From: Oncomelania hupensis
Lineage: Eukaryota > Mollusca > Gastropoda > Littorinimorpha > Pomatiopsidae
NCBI GenBank assembly: GCA_036898135.1
Contig: CM072522.1
Span: 28,201,763 to 28,265,762, forward strand
Direction: 5' to 3'
DNA length: 64,000 nt
Under the pieces are notes generated by a model, which saw nothing but the letters and a program-made list of their open reading frames with translations, did no database searches and had not been told where the DNA came from. The position numbers and the translations under genes were made by a program. This document shows, piece by piece, positions 41,898 to 52,946 of this stretch (its first letter is position 1; every line of letters begins with the position of its first letter).

Positions 41898-42289
41898 CGG
41901 GTAGAGCTTCTGGCGGACGGGTGTTTTGGTTCGGTCACCGTTAAGGTTATTTCGACTAGGTCGGTCCTCCCTGGTCGGTCTGTTAGCACAGTCTGATGTT
42001 GTCGAATGACCTGTGGTACTTGCTGTTGCTGTTTGGCGGCTAGGTCTCCGTTGAGTATCACGTCTTTGTAGGTTTCTTTGGAATGCAGGGGATACTCTAC
42101 TGCATTCGTCTCCATGCTTTCTCCTTCTTTCGCGATGGCAATGGCTAGCAAGTTGTGAGTGCTGGGGGTCGCTGGTCGGTCCGTGTATTTCTTGAGGAGA
42201 TTGATGTGGTGGTATCGGGCTCTCCCGTTCACCTCTACTTGGTATACTGTCTTGGATTTATTGGCAGTCACCCGGTACGGTCCTCTTCA
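41804..42289 (-). pseudogene. Gypsy element 3 integrase C-terminus and RT lead-in, after a nonsense codon
   Basis: The stop TGA at 42289-42287 sits where a Trp is expected in the x-x-W-R-G-P-Y-R-V motif; the same frame continues as R-G-P-Y-R-V-T-A-N-K-S-K, R-A-R-Y-H-H-I-N-L-L-K-K-Y and an acidic spacer with L-V-E-I-T-L-T-V-T-E. It shifts out of the RT frame near 41940. Confidence 0.88.
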
Positions 42290-43935
42290 AGCAATGTCAA
42301 GCTTGTTGGTTCCACTTGGAAGTAAGAGTAGCACTTGATCGCCGACTTGCAGTTCTCTGTCCTTCGCGTGGCGGTTGTAGTACTTCGCCTGACGGGCTCT
42401 TGCCTTCTTCAGTGCTTCACCAGCTTTCTTCCACGTTGCTTTGAGGGTTTCCTGCAGGTCTGCGACGTACTTGGTGGCACCTCTGGGTGTGTCGTCTATC
42501 TTGGCTTCCGTCCAACTTCTGCGTAGGGCTTCTAGCGGTCCTGCTAGAGGTCTGCCGAATAGCAATGTTGACGGGGTGTAACCTGTGGCTGCATGGGGCG
42601 TTTCTCTATATGCGAACAGTGCCGCATTCATGTAGGTGTCCCACGCTTCTGGTTTGTCGTCGGCGACTTTCCTGAGTATGGTGAGAAGGGTTCCATTCAG
42701 TCTTTCTACTTGTCCGTTGCTGGCTGGGTGGTACAGTGGTGTGCGAATGTGATGAACTTGTATCAACTCGAACACGTCTTGCATCAGGCGGCCGGTGAAC
42801 TGAGATCCGTTGTCCGTTATAATGCTGTCCGGGAATCCGACTCTGGTAAAGATGGCGATGAGTGCATCTGCATTCTTCTTGGTGTCGGTCGCTGGCAACG
42901 GAACTGCTTCGCACCACATCGTACAGGCGTCGACGAGTGTGAGTAGAAATCTGTTCCGCTTCTTGGTCATGGGCAGTGGTCCTACTATGTCTACTGAGAC
43001 TTGCTGGAATGGCACGCCGACTACTACTGATGGTCCTAAGGTAACTGGTACGGTGTGATGTCGCGGGGAATATCGTTGACATTGGTGACAAGATTTCACG
43101 TAGCGCTTGACATTCTCCGTGATTCCTGGCCAATAGTAGTGTGCACTGATTCCCTGCACTGTGGCTCCAATTCCCATGTGTCCGCTGAGTGGCATGCTGT
43201 GGCCCAATTCTAGTACTTGGGCTCGAAGGGTGGCTGGTAGTACTAGTTGGGTGTGATCTCCATCTCCTTGTCGATGTAGAACTCCGTCTTCCATGTAGAA
43301 GTCTCCTTTGTGTGGGGGTGTGTGCGCCTTGGGTAGCTTCTGGAAGCACTTGGCTATTGAGGTGTCCTCTTTCTGTGTTGTTTTGATCTCTTCGAGTCCT
43401 GGATTCGGAGCTAACTCGGGCTGGGGTGGTTGGGTTTTAGCTTGGGCCCTGGTTTGCACTGCAGCTATCTCTACAGTTTTAGGGGGCGTGCCTAAGAACA
43501 CATACCTACAACCTAGCACTAGATCATACAGGGGTTTCTGTAAAACAGCTGCTTGGATTCGTCCTGTGACGTACCTACTCTCTACTTCTATCCAAGCTAT
43601 TGGGCAAGTAGTCGTCGGTTTCGTCAAGTCTGTTCCATGTAGTTCGATTGTCTTGTCCGTCAAGTCCGCGCGCGATACAAGAGATTCGCTAACTATCGCG
43701 TCGTATGATAGACCTGTGTCATACAGACAGTTTGCTTCTTTTCCGTTGACAATGACCGTGTCTGTCACCGATGGGTGATCTCCGATAGTGTGTGGCTTGT
43801 TACCGCTGCTTTGAGTTAGAACTCTGGGCGCTGGCCGGCTTTCGCGCTCTTCCCTAAGTTGTGCGGCCAACTTGAAACATTCTGCGGTGGAGTGATTATT
43901 TCTGTTGCAGAACGAGCAATACCGTTTCTGTTCTG
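42287..43935 (-). CDS. Gypsy element 3 zinc knuckle, protease and integrase, open
   Basis: From about 43920: C-S-F-C-N-R-N-N-H-S-T-A-E-C, a perfect CX2CX4HX4C knuckle; protease with L-Y-D-T-G-L-S (DTG) and Y-D-L-V-L-G-C-R; a spacer; integrase zinc-binding part with H-S-M-P-L-S-G-H-M-G-I and C-H-Q-C-Q-R; core with V-S-V-D-I-V-G-P-L, I-I-T-D-N-G-S-Q-F and G-Q-V-E-R-L-N-G, so the D-D-E triad is complete; then A-Y-R-E-T-P-H-A-A-T-G-Y-T-P and G-D-Q-V-L-L-L-L-P. It ends at the TGA described for 42289. Gag upstream is in another frame. Confidence 0.92.
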
Positions 43936-43954
43936 CAGGACCTCTTTTCCCGAA

Positions 43955-44557
43955 TTAGGTGTTGGGTCCTTTATTTTGCCCGGGTCTGGGGTGATTCGGC
44001 TTATTCGCGGTGCGCTCTTCCCGGTGAGGGCTTCGTTTCTGTGCCTCTTTCCCGTTAGGCTTTAGGTCTCGCCTGAAGCTCTTGGCTTCGCCGTGGGCGG
44101 CCACGTACCTATCTGCGACCTTGACCAGATCTTTTAGTCTTTCCGCGCCCTGCTCTACTGAGAATGTTCTCAGCTCGGGGGTCATGGTTTCCCGTAGCTG
44201 TTCCCAAACTAACAGTTCTGTCAGTCCATCATATGTCTTAGCCGTGGCTGACTGGCTAACCCACTTATCAAGCATTGTGGACAACCGATCCGCGAACTGC
44301 GCATAGCTCTCTCCTTTCACTCTCCGGTTGGTGCGGGATTTTTGCCGGTAGCATTCTCCTGTTAGTTCGAATCCCGTTAGGAGTGCCTCTTTTACTTTGT
44401 GATAGTCAGTCACTCTGTCAGTCGGTAGCTTACTGTAGATGTCATAAGCCTTTCCTCTAAGCCCTTGACTAAGCTTGAAAGACCAATGGGTGAGATCTAG
44501 TTTATGCTCAGTTGCTAGGCGCTCAAACCTTGTTAGATAGATATTCTTCTCTTTCAT
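43955..44557 (-). CDS. Gypsy element 3 gag, capsid part
   Basis: 200 codons: Y-L-T-R-F-E-R-L-A, W-S-F-K-L-S-Q-G-L-R-G-K-A, F-E-L-T-G-E-C-Y-R-Q-K, Y-A-Q-F-A-D-R-L-S-T-M-L-D-K-W and a basic C-terminus. This is the retrotransposon gag capsid fold of Gypsy elements, which packages the RNA. It overlaps the N-terminal ORF by 35 bp in another frame, and the zinc knuckle is in a third frame, so two shifts separate parts of one protein. Confidence 0.85.
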   Translation of the reverse strand: MKEKNIYLTRFERLATEHKLDLTHWSFKLSQGLRGKAYDIYSKLPTDRVTDYHKVKEALLTGFELTGECYRQKSRTNRRVKGESYAQFADRLSTMLDKWVSQSATAKTYDGLTELLVWEQLRETMTPELRTFSVEQGAERLKDLVKVADRYVAAHGEAKSFRRDLKPNGKEAQKRSPHREERTANKPNHPRPGQNKGPNT

Positions 44558-45059
44558 TGAATGTCCCCAGTGGAAATGACATTCCTAGTACGGGGTTGGA
44601 TGCTACCTCTAGTTGATCTGAGTGGGGAGGGGTTGAGGAAGAACTAGAAGCTCCTGATCCTAATCTTCTACATTCTAACTCATGCTGTCTGTCTTTTCCC
44701 TTTTCTGCCCTTTTATACTCCCATTTTCTAACTTCAGCTTCTCTCTCTGCTGCTAATGCTGTCTTCTTCTGTTCTACTTCTAATTCTAGTTTCTTCTGTT
44801 CTCTTTCTGCTTCTAACTCTAGTTTCTTATGCTCTGCTTCTAGTTCTAATTTCTTTGCCTCTATCTCGGCCTCTAATTCTGCTTTTCTCTGTTCTGCTTC
44901 GAGTTTCTTCTGTTTTCTCTCTGCTGCTCTCTCTGCCTTAGCCTCCTGTTTCTCTACCTCTGCATTTATATACGCAATTAGGTCTCCTCCTGCTAAGTGT
45001 AAAGCTTCTCCCAATTCCTTGAAGCGCAATCTCAAGGTCACTGGGTCCGACATGGTCAA
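44523..45059 (-). CDS. Gypsy element 3 gag, N-terminal coiled-coil part
   Basis: Starts at the ATG at 45053 or 45059. After a short helical start come about 90 residues of repeated K-K-L-E-L-E-A-E units, a clear coiled coil, then a basic and a Ser-rich stretch. Element 1 gag has a similar Glu/Arg coiled coil at the same place, so this layout is shared across families. It ends in a frameshift relative to the capsid ORF. Confidence 0.85.
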   Translation of the reverse strand: MTMSDPVTLRLRFKELGEALHLAGGDLIAYINAEVEKQEAKAERAAERKQKKLEAEQRKAELEAEIEAKKLELEAEHKKLELEAEREQKKLELEVEQKKTALAAEREAEVRKWEYKRAEKGKDRQHELECRRLGSGASSSSSTPPHSDQLEVASNPVLGMSFPLGTFNEREEYLSNKV

Positions 45060-45427
45060 AAGTGTCTATGACCAACCTCTGAATCACGTGGAATACAAAA
45101 ACACTAGCAATATTGCAAGTCAATAAAAACAATGCAAAGACCATAAAATTCGTAATCAATAATAGAATAAAACAAGAGTCAAATGGCATACAACAGTTAT
45201 TTAAGCACAACCTACAAAAGAACAATGCTACATACAGGCACAAAAAGAATTGAAGCAAACAAGTTTTTACACAAAGAATAGTGCACCAAAACTGAGTCCT
45301 TGTTCTACACTTACAACTATTCTAAGTTATTCTACTACTACTATTGTTATCTAATTTTATTGTACCTAGATCCGGTTATACCCAATTCCTATTATACACA
45401 GTTCCTGACTAGGCTCGCCAATTAAAG
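45060..45427 (-). other. Leader of Gypsy element 3 with primer-binding site
   Basis: About 370 bp, AT-rich. The primer-binding site in element direction reads TGGCGAGCCTAGTCAGG and starts about seven bases after the LTR. I cannot name the tRNA. Confidence 0.6.
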
Positions 45428-46967
45428 TGTAACGTGGGGTTTAGTTGTTACTGGGCTCTGCACAATGGATTGCTGTAATCCTCACGCTTTATTCGATGGG
45501 AACCGCTAGTTAGTCACCCTGTGAATTACTTTAATAAATTTATTTATTTAGCTCGGTCTGTGTTAAGGCTGGGAAAAGAGATAGATAGAAAAATGGTAAA
45601 AGATCACTGTCACACTAGCTTTCACACGGCTATGAATCATATGTAGTCCAGCCACTTGATAACAGTTAAAATCACACATTTATTTCTTCTACTCTATACA
45701 AGATTTTCGATGTACTAATCTACCTTAAAAAGTCTTAAGTCAATGCAAATGATTCGATCGCTGATAGTCTAGGCAGCTGTTATGTCTTCATCAGGCACTG
45801 GCTACTAGAGTTCATGAGGATTGGACTACTGTGGTCCGTTTTACTCTAGTTTCTGAAGAGTGGACTACTGTGGTCCTTTTGCTATCAGTTTGGGTGCACT
45901 TTTTCACATGCACTTAACTGTTGTGTGGTGTGTTTGAAGCCCTTCGTGGAGGTAGCTTCTGGTACACGCTGGTTCGTCGTGTAGTTTGTTCCCTTGACAC
46001 GCTGTGGTGTCTTGCAGGGTGTTTTCCAGGGTTGCTCTCTCAGTCTTGTGCTGTAGAGGCTAAACAGCCAACTCGGTTTTCCTGTGGAGTTGGGCGCACG
46101 GGATATCTCGCCTGCTCGTCTGTAATATAAGAGACGAAATTCTGCACAACCTTGAATAATAGGTCTTGTGCAGAGCGTCTCACTGAAAGCCAAAGTAGCC
46201 CTCAGTGATAGCTCCACATCTCTATACATAAGCGACGAACATTCTGCTACGTCCGTGGTCCACTGGAATCTCAACTCTAATTTCCTATACATACATACAT
46301 ATATCAATCGTGGCTAACTATACACATACAGAATTAATAATATTATAAACATTCACTGGTACAGCCACTGGTCTGCAAACATACATATAGGTTAAACAAC
46401 AGTGGTTCCATCAGGTATACAACATGGCGTCCAAACCGGTTGTGCTTAACACGTGTTGGGCTTTTCCACATGGTAAGGCAAATTCGGATTAACACTTCAC
46501 ATCTATGCATGGCAAATTCCACAAACATAATTTCCACAATAATATAAATATATCACGATGAAACAGAAGTATGTTCATTTACATGTTTGACAAAGTCAGG
46601 CTCATGGCTACTTGATTGAATTCTAAGATTCTCAAGTCCTGCTTCCTGGTCTATTCAGTGGAGATATTGCTCTACTCAGGTGTAGCTGTGTACACTCTGG
46701 CGTCTTACTCTCAACTGACCTAATACCTGGTTTGGACTGAATCAGCCAGAACTGGATCTAGCCGCTCAGCCTGAGTCCTGATTGGATAAGCCTTCCGCTT
46801 CCACGCACACAGTGCTGACGTCACTACACTGCCTGCGTCAAACTCGCTGAGTGTGTACCTCCGTATACTCGCATCGTCTGCTGTATAATACACTAACATT
46901 CTAAGATTAACTTACTATACAAGCAAACACGTAAATAAGGCAGGGTAAAACTAGTCCGTTCGTCACA
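45428..46967 (-). repeat. 5' LTR of Gypsy element 3
   Basis: 1,540 bp, same ends as the 38960-40476 LTR. It has an extra 21-bp segment near 46400 that partly repeats the neighbouring ACAACA sequence. Confidence 0.96.
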
Positions 46968-46972
46968 CTGAT

Positions 46973-49660
46973 CTATAACGTGAACAATTAGAGGGTCGGG
47001 TCTCTTTGCACGAGGTCTGTTCTGCTCTAAAAAATATGAAGAATGATAAGAGCCCAGGATCAGATGGCTTTACTGCGGAGTTTTTCAAATTCTTTTTCAC
47101 TGATTTGGGTGCATTTTTAACGAGATCTATTAATTCTGGTTTCGATAAAGGAGAACTGTCCATTACTCAACGACAAGGGGTAATAACTTGCATTCCTAAA
47201 GAGGGTAAAGACAAACGTTTTGTTAAAAATTGGAGATCTATCACGTTATTAAATACAGTTTATAAAATTGCTTCCACTTGCATAGCTAACAGATTGAAAT
47301 TGTTTTTGGATCAGTTAATAGGTGACAAGCAAAAGGGTTTTTTAAAAGGACGATTCATTGGTGAAAATATTAGACTGTTTCATGATACGCTTGTTTATTG
47401 TAATAACAATGAGGTGCCTGGGCTGCTATTTATGGTTGACATAGAAAAGGCTTTTGTTTCTGTGGCCTGGTCTTTCATCGATAAATATTTATGTAGCTTT
47501 AATTTTGGTCCTGACATGAGGCGTTGGATCAGTACGTTTTATAAGAACATTAAATCTTGTGTCTATGTTAATGGTCATTACTCGACGTGGTTTGATATTT
47601 TTAGATGAACGAGGCAAGGAGATCCAATATTGCCGTATATTTTTTTAGTATGTGCTGAGATCTTGTCCATCATGATTAAGAACAATAAGGGTATCAAGGG
47701 TATTAAGATTTTAGATGAGGCAATTTTGCTGTCCCAGTACGCTGATGATACAACTTTTTTCCTTGATGGCAGGAAAGAATCATTTGTTGAGTGTCTAAAC
47801 GTCTTAAAGCTATATGTAGATTACTCTGGTCTAAAAATAAATTTTGACAAATGTACTGTTGTTTGGATTGGGTCTATAAAGTACTCTCAACAGAGGTTTT
47901 TGCAAGAACTGAATCCAGTTTCTTTGAAAGTTTTTGGCATAAGTTTTTCCGTGGATGAGTCCGAAATAGTAAAGTTGAATTATGATAATAAACTTGTCGA
48001 AAGTTGTTCACTGTTTGGTCTAAACGACATTTGATGCCTTTGGGGAAAATAATTGTAATAAAAAACTATCGCCTTTTCAAAGGTTACACATTTGCAAATG
48101 AATTTACCAGACCCAGGTGCTGAGTGTTTGAATGCTATTAATAATATGCTTTACAAATTTCGTTGGGATAATAAACCGGATAAAGTTAACCGCACTCGTG
48201 TGTGTCAGGATTATACGCATGGTGGCTTGACACACTGACTCAACCAAAGCTTTTAGGTTTTGAAGTTGGTTCAGCCAGGCTAGCTATAAATAGCTTCGCC
48301 AGTGCTCTTCTTTCCTTTCCTTTCACTGAAAGGGAGGGTGTAGGCAAGCTATAAATAGCCTGCAGCCAGCAAACTGTGGCATAACCTAAGAGTGCTGCTC
48401 ACATAGGCATGAGCTGGTGTGTTGAAGATGTTAGACGTTAAATCGTTCAGCTTTGCAGGTTAGTTGGTTGAGGCGCATATTGCGTGATAAAGGGTACATT
48501 TCTAAAATTGTTAAAGCAACCTGTCACCGGATTGTTGATGTAAAACTGTATGGCGGAGAAATTGCTAATGTTATTATGAAACAATGTAATAATCTATTTT
48601 GGGTCGATGTATTTAAACATATTAAAAAGTTATTTTCTAAATGCATACCTAATACATTCAATGACTTTATCTCTGAAAACATTTTTACAATGTCAATATT
48701 TGCAAGGATCACAAAGTAATCTTTCTTCGGGACTGGTTGCAGAATGATATTGTTAAAATTGGGGATATCATTGGACTGAATGGCTCTTTATCTTTTAATG
48801 AATTTAAGCATAAATACCCGAATGTTACAACCAATTTTTTTATATATGAAGGTGTAATGCCTGCTGTCAAACGCTACCAAAATGCACTGCACATTGAAAC
48901 AGAAAGCGAATTTGTAATCGAAGATGCCTTAGTTTGGCGGTATTTATTGAAAGGAGATGTGAAGCAAATATATTCAGCTTTAATCTATTGTTCTGATATC
49001 CCTAAAGCTATTGAAAAGTGGAATTAAGAATTCAACACCCAAAATAGACTACCAAAAATTGTTTAAGCAAATCAAATTTACAACACATGATTCTAAACTA
49101 AGATGGTTTCAATAGAAAGTTCTATACAGGATTCTTCCTACAGGCCGCTTTTATATCATGTACATTCTGTCAACAATATGAAGAAACCTTACTGCATCTT
49201 TTTTGGGATTGCCCTAAATGCCAAAATTATTGGATTGAAATTCAAAACTGGATCACTGATATTTTCCCGCATTGCTCAGGTTTTTATACTTTCACGGGAA
49301 CTAACTGTGTTCGGAGTTAATAATGATACAAAGACTGAGAGAGTTATCGATCTTTTCTCATTGACAGCCAAATCTTTTGCACCAAACAGAAGGCAGTGCC
49401 ACCGTCGCTAACCTATTTTCTAAAAAGATTCAAACAATATTTTGAGGCTGAAAGAGCAAAAACCGTTATTAACCCCGGCTTCCGTTTTTCTTCCGACTGG
49501 ATGTTGTACAGAAAAACCTTTGAATAGTTAAAAAATGTACAGTGATTTTGTTTGTGTGCCGTATACTTTTTTTTAAAAATTAGCTGCTTCAAAATCTTGT
49601 AATTGCCCTATGTGGATAAGTAAGGTTGTATTAAATTGAATTGAATTGAATTTATATATA
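46973..49660 (+). mobile_element. Tx1/L1-like LINE ORF2, RT part and 3' end with (ATTGA)n tail
   Basis: Continues the 37325-38959 LINE after Gypsy element 3. RT blocks: K-N-D-K-S-P-G-S-D-G-F-T-A-E-F-F-K-F, I-P-K-E-G-K-D and N-W-R-S-I-T-L-L-N, Q-K-G-F-L-K-G-R-F-I, F-M-V-D-I-E-K-A-F (catalytic Asp), then after a stop at 47606 T-R-Q-G-D-P, Y-A-D-D-T-T-F-F (catalytic DD, about 47740) and a GLKINFDKC block. The C-terminal part is spread over several frames to about 49410. The tail is AATTGAATTGAATTGAAT at 49633-49653. Multiple stops make it inactive. Confidence 0.9.
48228..48455. other. About 225-bp insertion in the LINE C-terminal region, unclassified
   Basis: The LINE reading stops at about 48228 and resumes near 48455 (VSWLRRILRDKG). 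Between them lie two GCTATAAATAGC blocks (48281 and 48350) about 70 bp apart and a GTTAGACGTTAAATC end like some SINE tails. I see no A/B box pair and no clear duplication. Confidence 0.35.
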
Positions 49661-49885
49661 TTACTCAAAATAATACAAGGGCCACTTGAACATATGGGTC
49701 TCTCTTTAAATCAGAAACACGAATTCAATTTATTAGTTCATCATATTTTATTGCAATCATTTTTGCATCAATAACAAAAAAGATTTTAGACATCAGTCGC
49801 TTAAAATTCTAATAAAATCTAATTAGCTGGACATACCCCTCATTTACAAAATCAAAACGTTAGAAACCAAAACTCTATAGAGTCA

Positions 49886-50083
49886 GTATCGGTTGTGGCC
49901 ACCGTTTGCATCAATGCAGTCTTGGCATCATTGTCTCATGGGCCGTATCAGGATATGGAGGATGTTTCCTGGGATGACCAACCACTCTTGCTGGAGAACT
50001 TGGGCCAGATCTTCAAGGTTAGCTCCTGGAGGGAGGTTTGCCCGTGTCTGTCGACCCAAGACATCCCACAGAAGTTCGCTCAA
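49886..50083 (-). pseudogene. Tc1/mariner-type transposase, C-terminal fragment
   Basis: Minus-strand reading gives T-R-A-N-L-P-P-G-A-N-L-E-D-L-A-Q-V-L, E-W-L-V-I-P-G-N and C-I-D-A-N-G-G-H-N-R-Y followed by a stop, the usual end of Tc1-family transposases. One internal TGA follows R-P-M-R-Q. The DDE core is not present because sequence of Gypsy element 4 begins directly upstream. Confidence 0.8.
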
Positions 50084-50466
50084 TCGCTTTTTCCACTTTC
50101 ACTCTTTTTTCCAAACACAGTGCATCACCTATATACCTTTTCTATAATCTAGAGAACGTTCGAACATTCCAGCGTGACGCAATTACAACCAATCAGGGTA
50201 AAATTCGTCATCACTGTCTTACGTCATACAACTTTCTTTAGGGTCCAAGAATCTCTCAGCTACCAGTTGATCTATCTAGACGCTTCGATCGATAGTAAAC
50301 AAGCACCCTAGACAATTCTCGAATAATATCGACCAACGAAAATTATGAACATTATACAAAACTTCTTTTAACAACAATGCAAAATCAAATCAAAGGTAAA
50401 TACACTCTATTAATGCATGATTTGCAAAACAAACGATCGGATCTATCGTGCGCGTCTCAAACGTGA
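50084..50466 (-). repeat. Partial 3' LTR of Gypsy element 4
   Basis: 383 bp matching the distal two-thirds of the element 1 LTR (CGCTTTTTCCACT to AACGTGACA), clearly more diverged than the two element 1 LTRs are from each other. The part with the polyadenylation signal is missing, replaced by the Tc1 fragment. A CCCCCTA run (polypurine tract) follows. Confidence 0.88.
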
Positions 50467-50683
50467 CATAACCCCCTACACAAGAAGAAATTTACTTAAG
50501 TTCTTCCAACAATGTTAAGACGCAATGCATAAACAAAGTCCAGATTTAAAACTTTTCCAGTCTGTCATGATACTGTCAATATTCTTTACCCATACACTCT
50601 GCTGACAAAGTCCGCACCCACATTGTCTGATCCTTTAATAGATCATATTCGCATGTTAAAGTTCTGCAAGTACATAGCCCATC

Positions 50684-51791
50684 TCATGATCTGAGGCGAC
50701 AGTTCAAAAACTTGGCAGAGTTCAAGTAGGTTAGCGGCTTGTGATCAGTCTGTAGCATGAACTTCACTCCTTGAAGGTATTGTTCGAACTCAAGGATTCC
50801 CCATATGATTCCCCATATGATGGCGAGGCACTCTTTTTCCATGGTCGAGTAATTTTTCTTACCCCTCGACAGTTTCTTGCTGGCGAAACTGACCGGAAAT
50901 AGTTTCCCTTCGTGTTCTTCCATCAGTATGGCGCCGATACCTTCGTCCGCTGCGTCCGTTCTTAAGACGAATTCCATAGCAGTGTTGGGCAGTCCTAGCA
51001 CCGGATCCTTCGAAAGGAAGTCGCACACAGTCTGGTATGCCTCCTCTTGAGACGGTCCCCACTGCACTTGATTAGGACAGCCCTTACCACACCAGGTCCG
51101 ACATGGGTGCTGCGATGGCGGAGTAGTTCGGGAAGAACTCCCTATAATACCCAGCCAATCCTAGAAAAGACTACATTTGCTTCTTTGTTTGGGAACGTGG
51201 TGCGTTCAGAATCTTGGTGACATTTTCTAGCAGAAGCCCCTTTTGTCCTTCATTCAGCGAATGGCCGATAAAGTCGACGTTGTCAGTTCCCAGAATGCAC
51301 TTACTGGGTCTCACGGTCAGGTTAGCTTCTGTTAGAAGGTGAAACAGCTCCCTCGAGGTCTGCAGATGTTCCTTTCAGGTCTGGGTATGGACTAGCAGGT
51401 CGTCCCAGTAACACACGATGTTACCCATCCGTTTGAGCATCTTCCTCATCCCTCTCTTCAGGGTGGCACCGCTGTTGACCATGCCAAAAGGTATCCTCAG
51501 GCATTCGTACGTCCCATCAGGAGTTATAAAAGCAGTCTTTGGTATGTCCTGTTGACGCACGGGGACTTGCCAATAACCCTTGCTGAGGTCAATCTTTGAG
51601 AAGATTTTACTCCCCGATAATTGGCGGAAGAGGTCTGCTACAGTAGGCATCGGCTCAGGGTCGAAGACGGTGATCTTGTTAACCTTCCTATAGTCGATGA
51701 ATACTCTGTTGCTCCCGTCCTTCTTCTTCACGACCACGACATGGGACGCGTAGGGGAAACTGGACTCCCTGATGATGCCCATCTTCAGCAT
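50684..51791 (-). pseudogene. Gypsy element 4 RT and RNase H
   Basis: RT (51791-51375): M-L-K-M-G-I-I-R-E-S, V-V-V-K-K-K-D-G-S-N-R, K-I-F-S-K-I-D-L-S-K-G-Y-W, PFGMVNSGATLKRG and C-Y-W-D-D-L-L-V-H-T (catalytic DD). The tether is frame-broken at 51370-51070. RNase H (51067-50684): L-R-T-D-A-A-D-E-G, M-E-K-E-C-L-A, W-G-I-I-W-G-I (a small local duplication) and Q-T-D-H-K-P-L-T-Y-L. It stops before the last RNase H block. Confidence 0.9.
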
Positions 51792-51799
51792 CTAATCGA

Positions 51800-52827
51800 T
51801 GTCTTTCTTCAAGGATCACGGGCCTTAAAAGGGATCGGGAAGGGTTTGGATCGAACGGGAATACTTGAAGTGAGGTGGACTTCATGTTCGACCAAAGTCG
51901 TAGAGCCTGGGACATCGCTAAAGTTAAGGGGACACTTACCCATAAGGTCCTTGAGCTCGACATTGTGACCTTCCGTCATGCTTAGTCCTAGCTTTATATC
52001 ATCGATGCTTTTTTGCTGTGGAAGCCTCCCAGTCCCAACAGTTCCTCGCTGTCAAAGCTGTCGTCGATCTCAGCTGCTGTGTATATGGTTTCTGATGGCC
52101 TTTCCATGTACAGCTAAAGGAGTTTGGCATGGTATATCTTGGAATGCTGGCCGACCTTTACCTTGTAGTCGTTGATCCCCACCTCGGTCTCCACTTCGTA
52201 CGGACCTTTCCACTGCATCAGCAACGTATTGTGATCGGTAGGTAGCAGCACCAGCACTTTGTTGCCAGGTTTGAACTTCCTGTTCACAGCCCTACGGTCA
52301 TAGTAGTGCTTTCCACAGACCTGGGACTTCTTCAGGTTTTCTCTGGCTATCTCGAGAGTCTGCTCCATCTTTTTCCGTAGCTCAAACACGTACTGGTAGT
52401 TGTTCTTCACCTCTGAGGCGTCTACTTCATTCGTCCACTGTTCTTTCAGGATGAGCATCGGCCCTCGGATGGTTCTTCCGTACAACAGCTCGAACGGAGA
52501 AAAGCCGGTGGACTCTTGCGGTACTTCTCTGTAGGCGAAAAGTAAGGCGTTGATGTAGCGATGCCATTGCCTGGGCTGCTCGCTGCACAGTTTCTTCAGG
52601 GTGGACTTCAGCGTAGCATTTATCTTTTCGACGAGCCCGTTGCACATTGGATGGTAGGGTGACGTAGTCAAATGCCGGATGCTCAGCAGTCTGTTGACCT
52701 CTTTCATGCAGTCAGAGACGAACTGCGTCCCGAGGTCTGTCAAGATTTCTTCAGGCACTCCAAGTCTACTCAACATGTCCACCCGCGCCTCTGCCACAGT
52801 TTCAGTCTCAATCTTCTTCCGTGGCAC
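51800..52827 (-). pseudogene. Gypsy element 4 integrase core, C-terminus and spacer
   Basis: Reads I-L-T-D-L-G-T-Q-F, Y-H-P-M-C-N-G-L-V-E-K-I-N-A-T-L (with the catalytic Glu), AYREVPQESTGFSPFELLYG, Y-Y-D-R-R-A-V-N-R-K and L-M-Q-W-K-G-P-Y-E-V-E. The spacer to RT (52110-51800) is frame-broken. A stop near 52850 separates it from the upstream zinc-binding part. Confidence 0.88.
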
Positions 52828-52946
52828 TGCTTCTGGGTACCGAGTTGCTTAGTCCACTAAAGTCAGTACCCAGCGGTGACCTTCTTCACTCGGAGGTTTT
52901 ATTTCGCCGATTAAGTCTAAGGCCAACCTCTTAAAAGGTCGGTCGA

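Larger units (their letters stand above)
38960..46967 (-). mobile_element. Gypsy element 3 (Gmr1-type order), complete, CTGAT duplication
   Basis: 8,008 bp with LTRs of 1,517 and 1,540 bp, flanked by CTGAT (38955-38959 and 46968-46972). Order on the minus strand: gag, CCHC knuckle, protease, integrase, RT, RNase H. The polypurine tract lies next to 40477, and the primer-binding site (in element direction TGGCGAGCCTAGTCAGG) lies a few bases inside the 5' LTR at about 45422-45404. The most complete element in the window; a few frameshifts and one nonsense codon separate it from an open pol. Confidence 0.96.

Noticed and set aside
42606..43349. 247-codon minus-strand frame overlapping the integrase of element 3
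   Set aside because: Shadow frame of the integrase gene; Ser/Arg/His-rich with no domain.
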